Source: Arcobacter sp. CECT 8983
GTDB taxonomy: Bacteria; Campylobacterota; Campylobacteria; Campylobacterales; Arcobacteraceae
Direction: 5' to 3'
Length of the DNA stretch: 64,000 nt
NCBI RefSeq assembly: GCF_004118855.1
Contig: NZ_PDKF01000024.1
Location: 1-64,000 of the forward strand
In this document: positions 54,993-64,000 of the stretch, piece by piece
How positions within the stretch are numbered: the first letter of the stretch is position 1
How the letters are laid out: each line of letters starts with the position of its first letter
Made by a program: the position numbers and the translations under genes
The notes under the pieces: generated by a model
What the model saw: only the letters and a program-made list of their open reading frames with translations
Databases searched by the model: none
What the model was told of the DNA's origin: nothing

Positions 54993-55967
54993 ATGAAAAA
55001 CAATATTTTAGAATTAGTAAAATCAGCAAAAACAAATGAAAAAGATTATAAAGCGTTAGAAAATATTTATAAATTATATGACCAATTACAATACTCTTCA
55101 AACTTAAAACAAATGGCAGAAGACATATACCTTTGGTTACATACAAACTTTGAAGTTGACAATGTGACTTTTGCTTTATTTGATATTGAAAGAAATAATA
55201 GAGAGAATGTTTTTATTGAAGGAGATGAATTTTATTTAGATGATTCCTTATCTTTTTTCTTTATTATTAATACACATACAAATCTAAATGCCATAGTATC
55301 ATTTTGTGCCTCATCAAAGGAACATCATAATATTTTATCAGAACAATACAATGTAATTGAATCTGCACTATTTCAAATTTCACCTATTATTCAAAATGGT
55401 ATTATTAAGAAAAACTTTATTGAATCACTTTCTTTAGACTCAGTTACAAAAGTTTATAATAGACATTATCTAATTGAAAACTTAAATAAACAAATAACAC
55501 TATCTAAAAAAGAGTATAAAAGTATTTACTTCTTAATGGTTGGTGTTGATCACTTTAAAGCTGTTATTGATGAGTTTGACCATGAAATTGCAGACCAAGT
55601 ATTAGTTGAACTTGCAAGGGTTATTCACTCAAACATCTCAGAATTTGACATGGTTGCAAGATTAAGTGGTGATGAATTTTTAATATCAATGCTTAGTACA
55701 ACAAGTGAAAGTGAAATAGCTAAAATTGCACAAAATATAATAAATGATTTTGCAAAAATAAAAGTAATAGTAAATGATGCAGGACATACTTTACAAAAAA
55801 CAATTTGTATAGGATATGATGTATTTAATACCTTAGATAGTGATGATAATATTGATAAAACTATTAAAAATGCTGATATAGCTCTATATGAAGCAAAAAA
55901 TAGAGGAAGAAGCCAGTTCTTTAATTATAAAGACTTAAAACCAGATGACACAGTAGATTTATTCTAA
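54993..55967 (+). CDS. Degenerate GGDEF-domain protein (second of a tandem pair)
   Basis: 324 residues and a clear paralogue of the preceding protein: LMVGVDHFKAVIDEF and SGDEF (225-229) show the same losses of metal Asp and Asn, while the signature is closer to active enzymes. The N-terminal half is a separate GAF-like region. It ends DTVDLF. Likely translated from the same mRNA as its neighbour. Catalysis is doubtful on sequence grounds. Confidence 0.82.
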   Translation: MKNNILELVKSAKTNEKDYKALENIYKLYDQLQYSSNLKQMAEDIYLWLHTNFEVDNVTFALFDIERNNRENVFIEGDEFYLDDSLSFFFIINTHTNLNAIVSFCASSKEHHNILSEQYNVIESALFQISPIIQNGIIKKNFIESLSLDSVTKVYNRHYLIENLNKQITLSKKEYKSIYFLMVGVDHFKAVIDEFDHEIADQVLVELARVIHSNISEFDMVARLSGDEFLISMLSTTSESEIAKIAQNIINDFAKIKVIVNDAGHTLQKTICIGYDVFNTLDSDDNIDKTIKNADIALYEAKNRGRSQFFNYKDLKPDDTVDLF

Positions 55968-55968
55968 T

Positions 55969-56883
55969 CTATTGTATCTTTCTGGCTTTCATATAAACTC
56001 TCTTAGGTGCTGGATAACCTTCAACTGTTCTACTTGGATCTTCTGGGTCTAAAAAATCTTCTAAACTTTGATCAAATGACCATTTTGTTTTTCTTTGTTC
56101 TTCATTTGTAGTAGTTGTTGTAGCAATTACTTCAATATTTTCAAAACCTGCCCTACTCAACCAGTTTCTTAAAGCAGGAATAGTTGGAATAAAATAGATA
56201 TTTGGAATTTTTGAATATCGTTTATTTGGAGTTAAACAAATTTCTTCTTCTCCATCTATCATAAAAGTATCAATTAAAATCTCACCCTTTGAATTTAATC
56301 CACGTGCCAATGATTTTAAAGTTCCAACTGGATCTGGTCTATGATATAAAACACCAAGCATAAAAATAAAATCAAACTTATGATTATAATATTCTAAATG
56401 CTCTACTCCAAGCATCTCATAGATAATATCTGATTTAACAAAATGATTAATAAACTCAAACTGATGTAAAGTTAAAGGAGCAGGATCAAAACCAATCAAT
56501 CTTTTTGGCTTATCTTCAAGCATTCTAAACATATAATATCCGTTGTTACAACCAATATCTGCTACTACTTTATCTTTTAAATTAAAATGAGGCCTAATAA
56601 GATTATATTTTATATTACTTTGCCATTCACTATCAATTTCAAGACCAAATAGATTAAAAGGACCTTTTCTCCAAGGAATAAGTTTTTGTGCTGTTTCTTC
56701 TATTAAAGCAAACTCATTATCAGTTAAATCCTCTTTTTTTCCAATAGTAAACCAATCACCATAATCTATGTGCAATTTCTCTTTATGTAAATCAAAAACC
56801 TTTAATAATTGATTATACCAAGGTTCAACATTTTTCCATTTTCGACAATCGTCTTTTTTCTTTTTAAGTTCTTCTAAATTCAT
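55969..56883 (-). CDS. cmoB: tRNA U34 carboxymethyltransferase
   Basis: 304 residues. The SAM-binding DIGCNNGYYMFRML and the conserved FMLGVLYHRPDP are CmoB signatures. It makes cmo5U at the wobble position from carboxy-SAM; CmoA, which supplies that, is not here. Convergent with the GGDEF pair. Confidence 0.94.
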   Translation of the reverse strand: MNLEELKKKKDDCRKWKNVEPWYNQLLKVFDLHKEKLHIDYGDWFTIGKKEDLTDNEFALIEETAQKLIPWRKGPFNLFGLEIDSEWQSNIKYNLIRPHFNLKDKVVADIGCNNGYYMFRMLEDKPKRLIGFDPAPLTLHQFEFINHFVKSDIIYEMLGVEHLEYYNHKFDFIFMLGVLYHRPDPVGTLKSLARGLNSKGEILIDTFMIDGEEEICLTPNKRYSKIPNIYFIPTIPALRNWLSRAGFENIEVIATTTTTNEEQRKTKWSFDQSLEDFLDPEDPSRTVEGYPAPKRVYMKARKIQ

Positions 56884-57044
56884 TTGGCAATTATAATCTT
56901 AATTTAGTTAAAAACTTGTTTTAAATCAAGAATAAGTAAAGTTTTTTAGTTATAATAACGAAATTTTGGGAAAAACACTTTCTACACGTTAATTAGATAG
57001 ATTTTACGTATAATTAACATTAACTTTTAAAAAAAGGATTTATA

Positions 57045-59795
57045 TTGAAACAGCTAACTGATGTCTTGTTCTCCTTCAAGACAACACTTATTCTTTTAGC
57101 TCTTCTGGCCATTGGGGCTGGAGTAGCTACTTTCATCGAAAATGATTTCGGTACATCATCTGCGAGGGTTCTTGTATATAACCACTTTTGGTATGAAACA
57201 GTATTAGTTTTAACCACTATTAATCTTGCAGGAATAATTTATAAATATAAAATGTGGAGACATAAACCAAGGTTTATTTTCCATTTATCTTTTGTTGTGA
57301 TATTAATTGGTGCAGCTGTAACTAGATATGTTGGTTATGAAGGTATCATGCAAATTAGAGAAGGTCAGATTCAAAATAGAATGATATCTTTAGAGCCATA
57401 CTTACAAGTTAAAATCAAACAAAAAGATGCAACTTACTACAAAGAATATCCAATGGAATTCACAGCTTTAGGTAGCAATGATTTCTCTCACTCTATTTCT
57501 TTTGATAATAAAGAATTAATAGTAGATTTTAATAATTATCTTTATGCAAAAAAAGGTAAAAATGATATGGGTATTTTAACAGTTGATGTTTCATTAAATG
57601 GGGAAACAAAAACTGTAAAACTTCCTGGTAAAAGAGGAATGAAAGGTGTTACAAAAGTTGAAGACTTTGGTGATACTGTTGTAACATTAGAGTATGGTTC
57701 AAAAACGCTTGAACTACCTTTTGCTATTCAATTAAAAGACTTCCAACTTGATAGATATCCAGGTAGTATGGCACCATCATCATATGCTTCAGAAGTAACA
57801 GTTATTAAACCTGATGGAAAGAAATATGACTATAGGATTTTTATGAATAGAACACTACACGAAGGAAATTTCTTATTCTTCCAAAGTTCATATGACCCAG
57901 ATGAAAAAGGAACTGTATTATCTGTAAATAATGACCCAGGAAAATGGCCAACTTATTTAGGATACTTTTTACTGGCTTTAGGACTTATTTGGAATCTTTT
58001 TGATAAAAAATCAAGATTCTGGAAACTTACTAAATACGTAAGTGGAAAAAATCTAGCTTCTATTGTAGCTGCCTGTTTTATTACTTTTGCAAGTACAAAT
58101 TTACAAGCAGAAGATAAATTAGCTAATTTTACTCCTGATAAAGTAGAGATTGAAAAATATCTAGAGAGATTTAAAAACGATTCAGCAGAAACTGCAAAAA
58201 ACTTCTCTGAAATAGTTGTTCAAAGTAATGGTGGAAGAATGAAACCACTTGATACTCTTAATCATGAAATTCTTAGTAAGCTTTCTGGAAAAGCATCAAT
58301 GTTTGGTATGAATGCAGACCAAGTTGTATTAGGAATGCTTACTAGACCAGAAATCTGGCGTAATATGAGAATGATCAGAATTAAAACACCAAAACTAAAA
58401 GAGTTTTTGGGTATTGAACAAGATAGAAAATATATCGCTTTTACAGAAGTATTTAAAGACAATAAATATATTCTTCAAGAAGAGACTCAAAGAATCTCAA
58501 TGATTAGTCCTAATCAAAGAGGGACTTATGAAAAAGATATTGTAAAACTTGACGAAAGATTAAGTATTTCATATATGGTTTATAATGGGAGTTTATTTAA
58601 TATATTCCCTAAAACTGGGGCTCAAAAACTTGAAAATAATAAATGGTACTCTCCTTTAGATGCAATTCAAGGTTTTGAAGGAGATAATCAAAAAGCAATA
58701 GAAACTCTTGTAAGAGGATTTTTAAACTCAGTAATTAGTGAAAAATGGGAATTATCTAATAAATTTATAGGAATGATTCAAGAGTATCAAAGACAAGTTG
58801 GAAAAGAAGTAATGCCTCCACAATCTCAAATTGAAAGAGAAATTGCATTTAACAAACTACAAATCTTTGAAAAGTTAACACTTGCATACCTTTTAGTAGG
58901 ATTTATTATGTTAGTTGTTGCATTTATTGTAGTATTTAATCCAAAAATTAAACCAAGAAAAACTACACTATTCTTCTTTATAATGTTAAGTTTATTATTT
59001 GCAGCACATACATTTGGTATGGGATTTAGATGGATTATTTCAGGACATGCTCCTTGGTCAGACACCTATGAATCATTACTTTATATTTCATGGTCAGCAG
59101 TATTTGCAGGGGTAGTATTCTTTAGAAAATCTTTACTTGCCTTAAGTGCTTCTATTATAGTTGCAGCTATTTTTATGTTTACAGCTCACTTAACAAGTAT
59201 AGACCCACAAATAACAAACTTAGTTCCAGTACTTAAATCTTATTGGTTAACTATTCATGTATCTATATTAACAGCTTCATATGGTTTCTTTGGACTTAGT
59301 GCAATTTTAGGATTTATGACTTTAATATTATTTATTTTCAGAAAAAATAGACCACACCTTGATGAAACAATCAAACAAGTAACAGCTATTAACGAGATTT
59401 CATTAATTATTGGACTTAGTGCAATAACTATTGGTAACTTTTTAGGTGGTGTTTGGGCAAATGAGTCTTGGGGTAGATATTGGGGATGGGATCCAAAAGA
59501 GACTTGGGCTTATGTTTCAATTGTAATTTATGTATTTGTAGTTCACATGAGATTTGTTAAAAAACTTAACACTCCATATGCTCTATCTGTTGCATCATTA
59601 TTAGCATTTTCTTCAATTTTAATGACATATTTTGGAGTTAACTTCTACTTATCTGGTCTGCACTCATATGCAACAGGTGATCCAGTTCCAATTCCAATGT
59701 GGGTTTACTACGTAACTGCTTTAGTATTTATAACTATTGCATTAGCATTTAAAAACAGAAATCTTAAAGACGATATTTGTCATACAAAAAAATAG
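57045..59795 (+). CDS. Fused cytochrome c biogenesis protein CcsBA
   Basis: 916 residues. The N-terminal half is ResB/CcsB (helices and a periplasmic domain to about 330), the C-terminal half is CcsA with the heme-handling WWD motif WGRYWGWDPKETWAY and flanking histidines in HVSILTASYG and HSYATG. It carries heme to the periplasm and attaches it to CxxCH motifs (system II). The fused form is typical of Campylobacterota. It starts with TTG, with AAGGA seven bases upstream. Confidence 0.94.
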   Translation: MKQLTDVLFSFKTTLILLALLAIGAGVATFIENDFGTSSARVLVYNHFWYETVLVLTTINLAGIIYKYKMWRHKPRFIFHLSFVVILIGAAVTRYVGYEGIMQIREGQIQNRMISLEPYLQVKIKQKDATYYKEYPMEFTALGSNDFSHSISFDNKELIVDFNNYLYAKKGKNDMGILTVDVSLNGETKTVKLPGKRGMKGVTKVEDFGDTVVTLEYGSKTLELPFAIQLKDFQLDRYPGSMAPSSYASEVTVIKPDGKKYDYRIFMNRTLHEGNFLFFQSSYDPDEKGTVLSVNNDPGKWPTYLGYFLLALGLIWNLFDKKSRFWKLTKYVSGKNLASIVAACFITFASTNLQAEDKLANFTPDKVEIEKYLERFKNDSAETAKNFSEIVVQSNGGRMKPLDTLNHEILSKLSGKASMFGMNADQVVLGMLTRPEIWRNMRMIRIKTPKLKEFLGIEQDRKYIAFTEVFKDNKYILQEETQRISMISPNQRGTYEKDIVKLDERLSISYMVYNGSLFNIFPKTGAQKLENNKWYSPLDAIQGFEGDNQKAIETLVRGFLNSVISEKWELSNKFIGMIQEYQRQVGKEVMPPQSQIEREIAFNKLQIFEKLTLAYLLVGFIMLVVAFIVVFNPKIKPRKTTLFFFIMLSLLFAAHTFGMGFRWIISGHAPWSDTYESLLYISWSAVFAGVVFFRKSLLALSASIIVAAIFMFTAHLTSIDPQITNLVPVLKSYWLTIHVSILTASYGFFGLSAILGFMTLILFIFRKNRPHLDETIKQVTAINEISLIIGLSAITIGNFLGGVWANESWGRYWGWDPKETWAYVSIVIYVFVVHMRFVKKLNTPYALSVASLLAFSSILMTYFGVNFYLSGLHSYATGDPVPIPMWVYYVTALVFITIALAFKNRNLKDDICHTKK

Positions 59796-59826
59796 ATTAA
59801 GTCTTCGGACTTAATCTTTTCTTTCA
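59794..59826 (+). terminator. Intrinsic terminator of ccsBA
   Basis: A perfect 10-bp stem (59794-59803 with 59808-59817) closed by a stable TTCG tetraloop and followed by TTTCTTTC. Confidence 0.9.
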
Positions 59827-59892
59827 ATAATTACTTAATTATTTTAAAATATAAAACAGACTATAATCATCCTTTAGAAGGATAATTATAAA

Positions 59893-60630
59893 ATGAATCA
59901 AGATAATCTTCAAGATATTATAAAATCAACAAAGAATTTACGATTACTTTACATAGAAGATAATGAAGATGTTAGAGAACAAACTCTAAAAATGCTTCAA
60001 ATTTTTTTTGATGATATAGTTGTAGCAAATGATGGACAACAAGGATTAGAAGAATTTCAAAAAAATAACAAATTTGAATCTACTTCATATGACTTAATTA
60101 TTACTGATATAGAAATGCCACAAAGAGATGGTATTTCAATGATTACTGCTATTAGAGAGTTTGATAGTGATATCCCTATTTTAATATTTTCAGCACACAG
60201 TAATACTGATTACTTTTTAAAATCAATAAATGCAGGAATTGATGGCTATATTCTAAAACCATATAATATAGAGCAAATATCAAATTCATTGATGAATATT
60301 ATAGAAAAAAATAAACTTATACCTACAAATGAACATATTACACATCTTCATGATGATTTTATTTGGAATAATCAAGAACAAACTCTATACAAAGATGAAG
60401 AAGCAATAAAACTTACTAAAAATGAAACAAAATTATTTAAACTATTCATAAAGTCAAAAGGTTCATTAAAGACTTATGATGAAATAGATAACTATATTTT
60501 TAATGAATTTAGTGATACAAATAAAAGAGTTAGAAACCTAGTTTCAAGATTAAAAAATAAACTTAGTTGTGAAATATTTGAATCTATTTATGGTCATGGG
60601 TATAAACTAAAATATAAAAAATTTATTTAA
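59893..60630 (+). CDS. Response regulator, OmpR-type winged helix
   Basis: 245 residues. Receiver with Glu22-Asp23, Asp72 in TDIEMPQRDG, lysine in LKPYNIEQ; C-terminal winged helix (about 155-245) ending GHGYKLKYKK. No kinase is adjacent, so it is an orphan here. A HAD phosphatase gene follows 15 bases later. Confidence 0.9.
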   Translation: MNQDNLQDIIKSTKNLRLLYIEDNEDVREQTLKMLQIFFDDIVVANDGQQGLEEFQKNNKFESTSYDLIITDIEMPQRDGISMITAIREFDSDIPILIFSAHSNTDYFLKSINAGIDGYILKPYNIEQISNSLMNIIEKNKLIPTNEHITHLHDDFIWNNQEQTLYKDEEAIKLTKNETKLFKLFIKSKGSLKTYDEIDNYIFNEFSDTNKRVRNLVSRLKNKLSCEIFESIYGHGYKLKYKKFI

Positions 60631-60645
60631 ATATATAGGAACTTC

Positions 60646-61272
60646 ATGGCATTAATAATGTTTGATATGGATGGTACACTAATAAATAGTAGTGCCCCAT
60701 TAGTAAATACGATCAATTATGTAAGAGAAAATCTTGGACTTGAAACACTTGAAAAAAATATTATCTTAGAGAGTGTAAACGATCCTAAAATAAATGCTGC
60801 CCAGTTTTTCTATGGTACTTCTAAATTTACTTTAGAACAACAAAAACTCTTTGAAGATTATTATGATGCAAATTGTTTAAACGGTTTAGAACTTTATGCT
60901 GGAATTAAAAAATTGATTGATGATTTAAGTTCTGAGTTTACGCTTACTGTTGCAACAAATGCAAACTCTATTTTTGCTAGAAAAATGCTTGATCACTTAG
61001 AAATTGGACACTATTTTAATACCATACTAGGTTTTAATAATGTTAAAAATCCAAAACCACATCCTGAAATGATTAATAAAATCCTAGAAACACATAAGAT
61101 ACAAAATACAAAAGCACAAGTTATAGGTGATTCACACAAAGATATCATGGCTGCATCAAAAGCAGGAGTAGATTCTGTTTTAGTTAACTGGGGATTTTCA
61201 AATCACACAAAAGATGCTATTGAAACAATTGAAGAACTTGAACTAAAAATAAAAAATAAGTTTTTTATATAA
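60646..61272 (+). CDS. HAD-family phosphatase (phosphoglycolate phosphatase-like)
   Basis: 208 residues. MFDMDGTLINSSA holds the nucleophile Asp, VATNAN motif II and NPKPHPEM and IGDSHKDIMAA motifs III and IV, so all catalytic parts are present. The small helical cap resembles Gph. Its end overlaps the convergent tonB gene by eight bases. Confidence 0.88.
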   Translation: MALIMFDMDGTLINSSAPLVNTINYVRENLGLETLEKNIILESVNDPKINAAQFFYGTSKFTLEQQKLFEDYYDANCLNGLELYAGIKKLIDDLSSEFTLTVATNANSIFARKMLDHLEIGHYFNTILGFNNVKNPKPHPEMINKILETHKIQNTKAQVIGDSHKDIMAASKAGVDSVLVNWGFSNHTKDAIETIEELELKIKNKFFI

Positions 61273-61930
61273 GCTTATAAATAATTGGAAGTTTTATAGT
61301 TACCTCTTTACTTACTTTCGGGAAATATGCTGAAGCTTCATAAATAGCTTTTATAGTACTTTTTCTAAGAAGCCTGTGTCCTTTTATTGTTTCTATTTCA
61401 CCTAAAATTCCACTTTTAGATAATCTAAACTTTACTAAAACTTCCCCTTGAATATTTAACCTTTTTGCTCTTGATGAATATTTTATATGCTTTTGTATCT
61501 CTTTTTGAATAAGCAATAAGTTTTTATGTAAAAATTCTTGTTCATAGTTATATACTTTTTTTTCTAAAATCTCTTTTTTTTCTTTTTTTTCTTGAACTTT
61601 CTTTGAAGAAGTAGTTTCTTTTTTGATTTTTTCTTTTTGTATTTCTTGTTTTACTACTCTTTTAGGTTTTGATATAACTTTCTTTTTTTGTTTTTTTACA
61701 GGCTTCTTTTTCTTCTGTTTTTTAATAACTTCTTTTTCAGGCTTTTTCTCTTCTTTTATTTGTTTTACTTGCTTTTTTTGCTTTTCAATATTTACAAAGT
61801 TTAAAGAGATTTTTTTCTCATCTACTTTTTTATCTACAACTTTAAACTCATTAAAGCTAAACAAAATTGCTCCAAATAAAGCTGTATAAAGTATAGTTGT
61901 AATAAAAAAAGATGAAAAGTATCTACTCAT
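61265..61930 (-). CDS. tonB: TonB energy transducer
   Basis: 221 residues. One N-terminal membrane helix (about 9-26), a Lys-rich periplasmic spacer with KPEKEV and KKKPVKKQKK, and a C-terminal domain GEVLVKFRLSKSGILGEI that fits the TonB fold. It links the proton-motive force to outer-membrane receptors. Overlaps exbD by eight bases. The spacer has few Pro and many Lys. Confidence 0.9.
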   Translation of the reverse strand: MSRYFSSFFITTILYTALFGAILFSFNEFKVVDKKVDEKKISLNFVNIEKQKKQVKQIKEEKKPEKEVIKKQKKKKPVKKQKKKVISKPKRVVKQEIQKEKIKKETTSSKKVQEKKEKKEILEKKVYNYEQEFLHKNLLLIQKEIQKHIKYSSRAKRLNIQGEVLVKFRLSKSGILGEIETIKGHRLLRKSTIKAIYEASAYFPKVSKEVTIKLPIIYKLI

Positions 61931-62303
61931 TTTGGGTCACTATAGATATATTTAAAAAATCTTTTGACTTTAAAAAGTCCAACACTTTAACAAAACTATT
62001 AAAATCAGCCTCTTTATCACTTCGTATTAAGATTAAAGAGTCATAGTTTAATTTTAAAAGCTCTTCTTCTAAGTTTTCAAAAGTGATTTTCTTTTTATTT
62101 ACATAATAAAAATTCTGTGCATCAATATAGATTGTAAACTCTTTATTCTCTTTTAGTTTTTTAGCACTTTTAGTCTCAGGTAAAGATACAGGGATAACTC
62201 CTTTAGCAATAAAAGTTGAAGTCATCAAAACTATTGCTAAAAGAACTAATAATACATCAATAAAAGGAATTACATTAATTGAATCAAACTTTTTAATCTT
62301 CAT
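61923..62303 (-). CDS. exbD: ExbD proton channel subunit
   Basis: 126 residues. One membrane helix with the conserved Asp in NVIPFIDVLLVLLAI, then a periplasmic domain. Works with ExbB and TonB; overlaps both neighbours (8 and 11 bases). Confidence 0.94.
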   Translation of the reverse strand: MKIKKFDSINVIPFIDVLLVLLAIVLMTSTFIAKGVIPVSLPETKSAKKLKENKEFTIYIDAQNFYYVNKKKITFENLEEELLKLNYDSLILIRSDKEADFNSFVKVLDFLKSKDFLNISIVTQNE

Positions 62304-62709
62304 AGCTACTTTCTAAAACCTCTGCATATCTTGATAAAATATTATAAAAAATCATTGATATAATTGCTACAACAAGTCCTATTGCTGTTGCTTTAAGTGC
62401 AAGGGCTAAAGAAGCCATAATCTTAGTTGCTTCAATATTTCCTTCACTCATAGTTATAAAAGTAAGCATGATTGCAAGAACTGTTCCAAGTAAACCAATA
62501 TATGGAGAGTTTGATGCAATAGTTCCTATAAAAGTTAAGTTTTTTGTCAAGGCTACTTCTAATTTCTTTTTTGATTCATATTTTTTTACATCAAGTTTTC
62601 TGTAAAAAAGAACTCTTTCTATAAAAAACATAACTGCAATAAAACTCATAACTACAAGTAAAGCAATCACACCATAATCAACTAGATTTTTTAATAATTC
62701 GATATTCAT
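62293..62709 (-). CDS. exbB: ExbB proton channel subunit
   Basis: 138 residues with three membrane helices and the MotA/TolQ/ExbB pattern NSPYIGLLGTVLAIM. It is at the short end of the family. Third-from-last gene of the minus-strand operon, four bases after the iron-sulfur gene. Confidence 0.93.
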   Translation of the reverse strand: MNIELLKNLVDYGVIALLVVMSFIAVMFFIERVLFYRKLDVKKYESKKKLEVALTKNLTFIGTIASNSPYIGLLGTVLAIMLTFITMSEGNIEATKIMASLALALKATAIGLVVAIISMIFYNILSRYAEVLESSYED

Positions 62710-62713
62710 AAGT

Positions 62714-64000
62714 CTATCCCTTATTCTCTTGTTTTATTATCACTATATTTAAAGAAGAGTGATTGTTTGTTTGCTTTTGATGTTGTATATGATTGTGCTC
62801 TGCTCTTTTTTGTGCTCCATATGTTTTAAATACATAACCTGTGTAAAAATTTAACCCCATATAAAAGATTATAAGTGCTGAAGCAAAAGGATATGCAAAT
62901 ACTTTTCTAAGTTTTGTTGAATCTAAAAGTTTTATTCTAGCAATCATAATAATAAATGCCCAAATATATGCAAGATGATTAAACATTTTGAATATATGTA
63001 GCCATGAGTCCCTTCTTGTAGCAAGTGGTTCTATATAGTTAAAATTTAAAGAAAAGGCTTGAATAAAGCCATTTACTATATTTGAAGCATAATGTAAAAA
63101 GAAAAACTCAATAACATGAGATAATCCACCAATGATAAATAAAGGAGCAAAAGCATAACCTAAAGTATAAAAAGTTTTTTCATAATCAACTTTTAAAATC
63201 TTTGAAGCAATAAACATTCCACCCCTACTTGCAATTATTACAAAAAATATTGCATAAGAAAAAGCAAAAAAACTACCTAAATTAATATTTGTATCAAGAA
63301 GAGTACTAAAATAATTAGCTGACTTCATCCAAATAAAATTGTCTGCAATTGCGGTTCTATTTAATGCATGGCTAAAATTTATTGCAAAAGATAAAATTGC
63401 AGTTAATAATATAATTGTCCAAATTTCAATTTTTTGTATTTTAAATTTTTCGAATAACATATGAGAAGGTTTTTTAATTTTGAAAGCAACATTCTGACAA
63501 GAAACTGCACAATCCATACATAAAGTGCAATCCTCCATTGTTTTCTTCTTAGCAAAAGTAAAAGGTTTTAAATTATAAGCACATGCATTAGCGCAATCAA
63601 AACTTTCACATGAAGAACAACCTTCTTTATATGTTTCCAATTTTGTAAAGCTTACTTTTGAAAAGGCTTTTGTTACACTACCTAAAGGGCAAATATATTT
63701 GCAATAAGCCATATCTTTATAAATAAAAAAAACAACAAATGAAAGTATAGTTAATATAAAGAAAAATAATGCAGTATTTAAAGGTGTTCTATAAATACCT
63801 GGAAATGAAAATATTAAAAGCCAATATCCTATAATTAAGATTGATAAACCAATAAAAGGATTTTTTAATACCTCTGGCATTTTTTTATTTAATCCATATT
63901 TTGATATATATTTTCCTAAAAAACCATGAGGACAAATACCACAAAAAACTCTACCCAAACTAGCTAAAGTAATTACCATAAAAAATGGCCAAAACAGTCC
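62714..64000 (-). CDS. Membrane polyferredoxin (NapH/NosR-like 4Fe-4S protein), 5'-truncated by the window
   Basis: The frame stays open past 63979 to the window edge (GLFWPFF precedes the first internal Met), so the N terminus is missing. CGICPHGF and CKYICPLG are the NapH/NosR-type cysteine motifs, followed by a soluble 2x4Fe-4S part (CSSCESFDCANAC, CTLCMDCAVSC) and several further membrane helices. Electron transfer across the inner membrane is likely. Its link with ExbB-ExbD-TonB suggests a role in metal uptake, by inference. Confidence 0.8.
   Translation of the reverse strand, partial: GLFWPFFMVITLASLGRVFCGICPHGFLGKYISKYGLNKKMPEVLKNPFIGLSILIIGYWLLIFSFPGIYRTPLNTALFFFILTILSFVVFFIYKDMAYCKYICPLGSVTKAFSKVSFTKLETYKEGCSSCESFDCANACAYNLKPFTFAKKKTMEDCTLCMDCAVSCQNVAFKIKKPSHMLFEKFKIQKIEIWTIILLTAILSFAINFSHALNRTAIADNFIWMKSANYFSTLLDTNINLGSFFAFSYAIFFVIIASRGGMFIASKILKVDYEKTFYTLGYAFAPLFIIGGLSHVIEFFFLHYASNIVNGFIQAFSLNFNYIEPLATRRDSWLHIFKMFNHLAYIWAFIIMIARIKLLDSTKLRKVFAYPFASALIIFYMGLNFYTGYVFKTYGAQKRAEHNHIQHQKQTNNHSSLNIVIIKQENKG

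Noticed and set aside
54712-55146. 144-codon frame antisense to the GGDEF pair
   Set aside because: The product is rich in Phe, Cys and Leu, as expected from the complement of Lys/Glu-rich coding sequence.
61623-61889. 88-codon Phe/Cys-rich frame antisense to tonB
   Set aside because: Low-complexity mirror of the Lys-rich TonB spacer.

Overview
The window is a gene-dense, strongly AT-rich stretch of a Campylobacterota (epsilonproteobacterial) chromosome, most likely Arcobacter or a close relative. The grounds are the AT-rich codon use, the gene set (degenerate RibBA plus stand-alone RibA, PP0621-family protein, all-alpha dUTPase, fused CcsBA, scattered trp, arg and pur genes) and five sensor kinases carrying the H-box (A/S)H(Q/E)WRQPL that is abundant in Arcobacter. 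I see no prophage, insertion sequence or CRISPR array; nearly everything reads as core chromosome with an unusually heavy signalling load.

Layout. 1-3591: end of an oxaloacetate decarboxylase operon (oadA tail, oadB) followed by pckA, that is oxaloacetate/PEP/pyruvate interconversion. 3620-5222: ribBA on the minus strand, then a tRNA cluster (Gln, fMet, Met, Thr) read from a consensus sigma70 promoter. 5347-7619: alpha/beta hydrolase, a membrane histidine kinase and a 55-residue lipoprotein. 7632-13319 (minus): glyS, a BCCT transporter, and a ribA-rsmG-PP0621-unknown-membrane peptide operon. 13379-16241: hemB followed by a kinase/regulator pair. 16218-19120 (minus): an anaerobic class III ribonucleotide reductase locus in which the glycyl-radical tail of NrdD is a separate overlapping 52-codon gene between nrdD and nrdG. 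19362-25537: purK-purE, then argF-hemN-(4Fe-4S protein)-lgt joined by 1-base start/stop overlaps. 25530-27976 (minus): a four-gene signalling cluster with two receiver proteins and two very small proteins. 28080-36854: polA, a kinase overlapping kdsB, a response-regulator diguanylate cyclase, then lptB-tsaE, trpD and an S4-domain gene. 37052-44154: a soluble PAS chemoreceptor, argG, gamma carbonic anhydrase, small lipoprotein, two response regulators, a kinase, a dUTPase with an N-terminal helix-turn-helix-like extension, and a small Cys-rich protein. 44156-50675: recR, dnaJ, a 1133-residue kinase with three periplasmic binding domains, trpB. 50693-56883: PhnN-like kinase, an orphan formate dehydrogenase cytochrome b subunit, a DUF455 ferritin-like protein, an MBL hydrolase, two tandem degenerate GGDEF proteins, cmoB. 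57045-64000: CcsBA cytochrome c synthase, a response regulator, a HAD phosphatase, and a polyferredoxin-exbB-exbD-tonB operon whose first gene runs off the window.

Common threads are adaptation to changing oxygen and redox state (nrdDG, hemN, cytochrome c maturation, Aer-like PAS domains, formate dehydrogenase subunit) and two-component/c-di-GMP signalling. The observation I rate highest is the split NrdD, followed by the tandem GGDEF proteins that have lost metal- and guanine-binding residues, and the three-binding-domain kinase.
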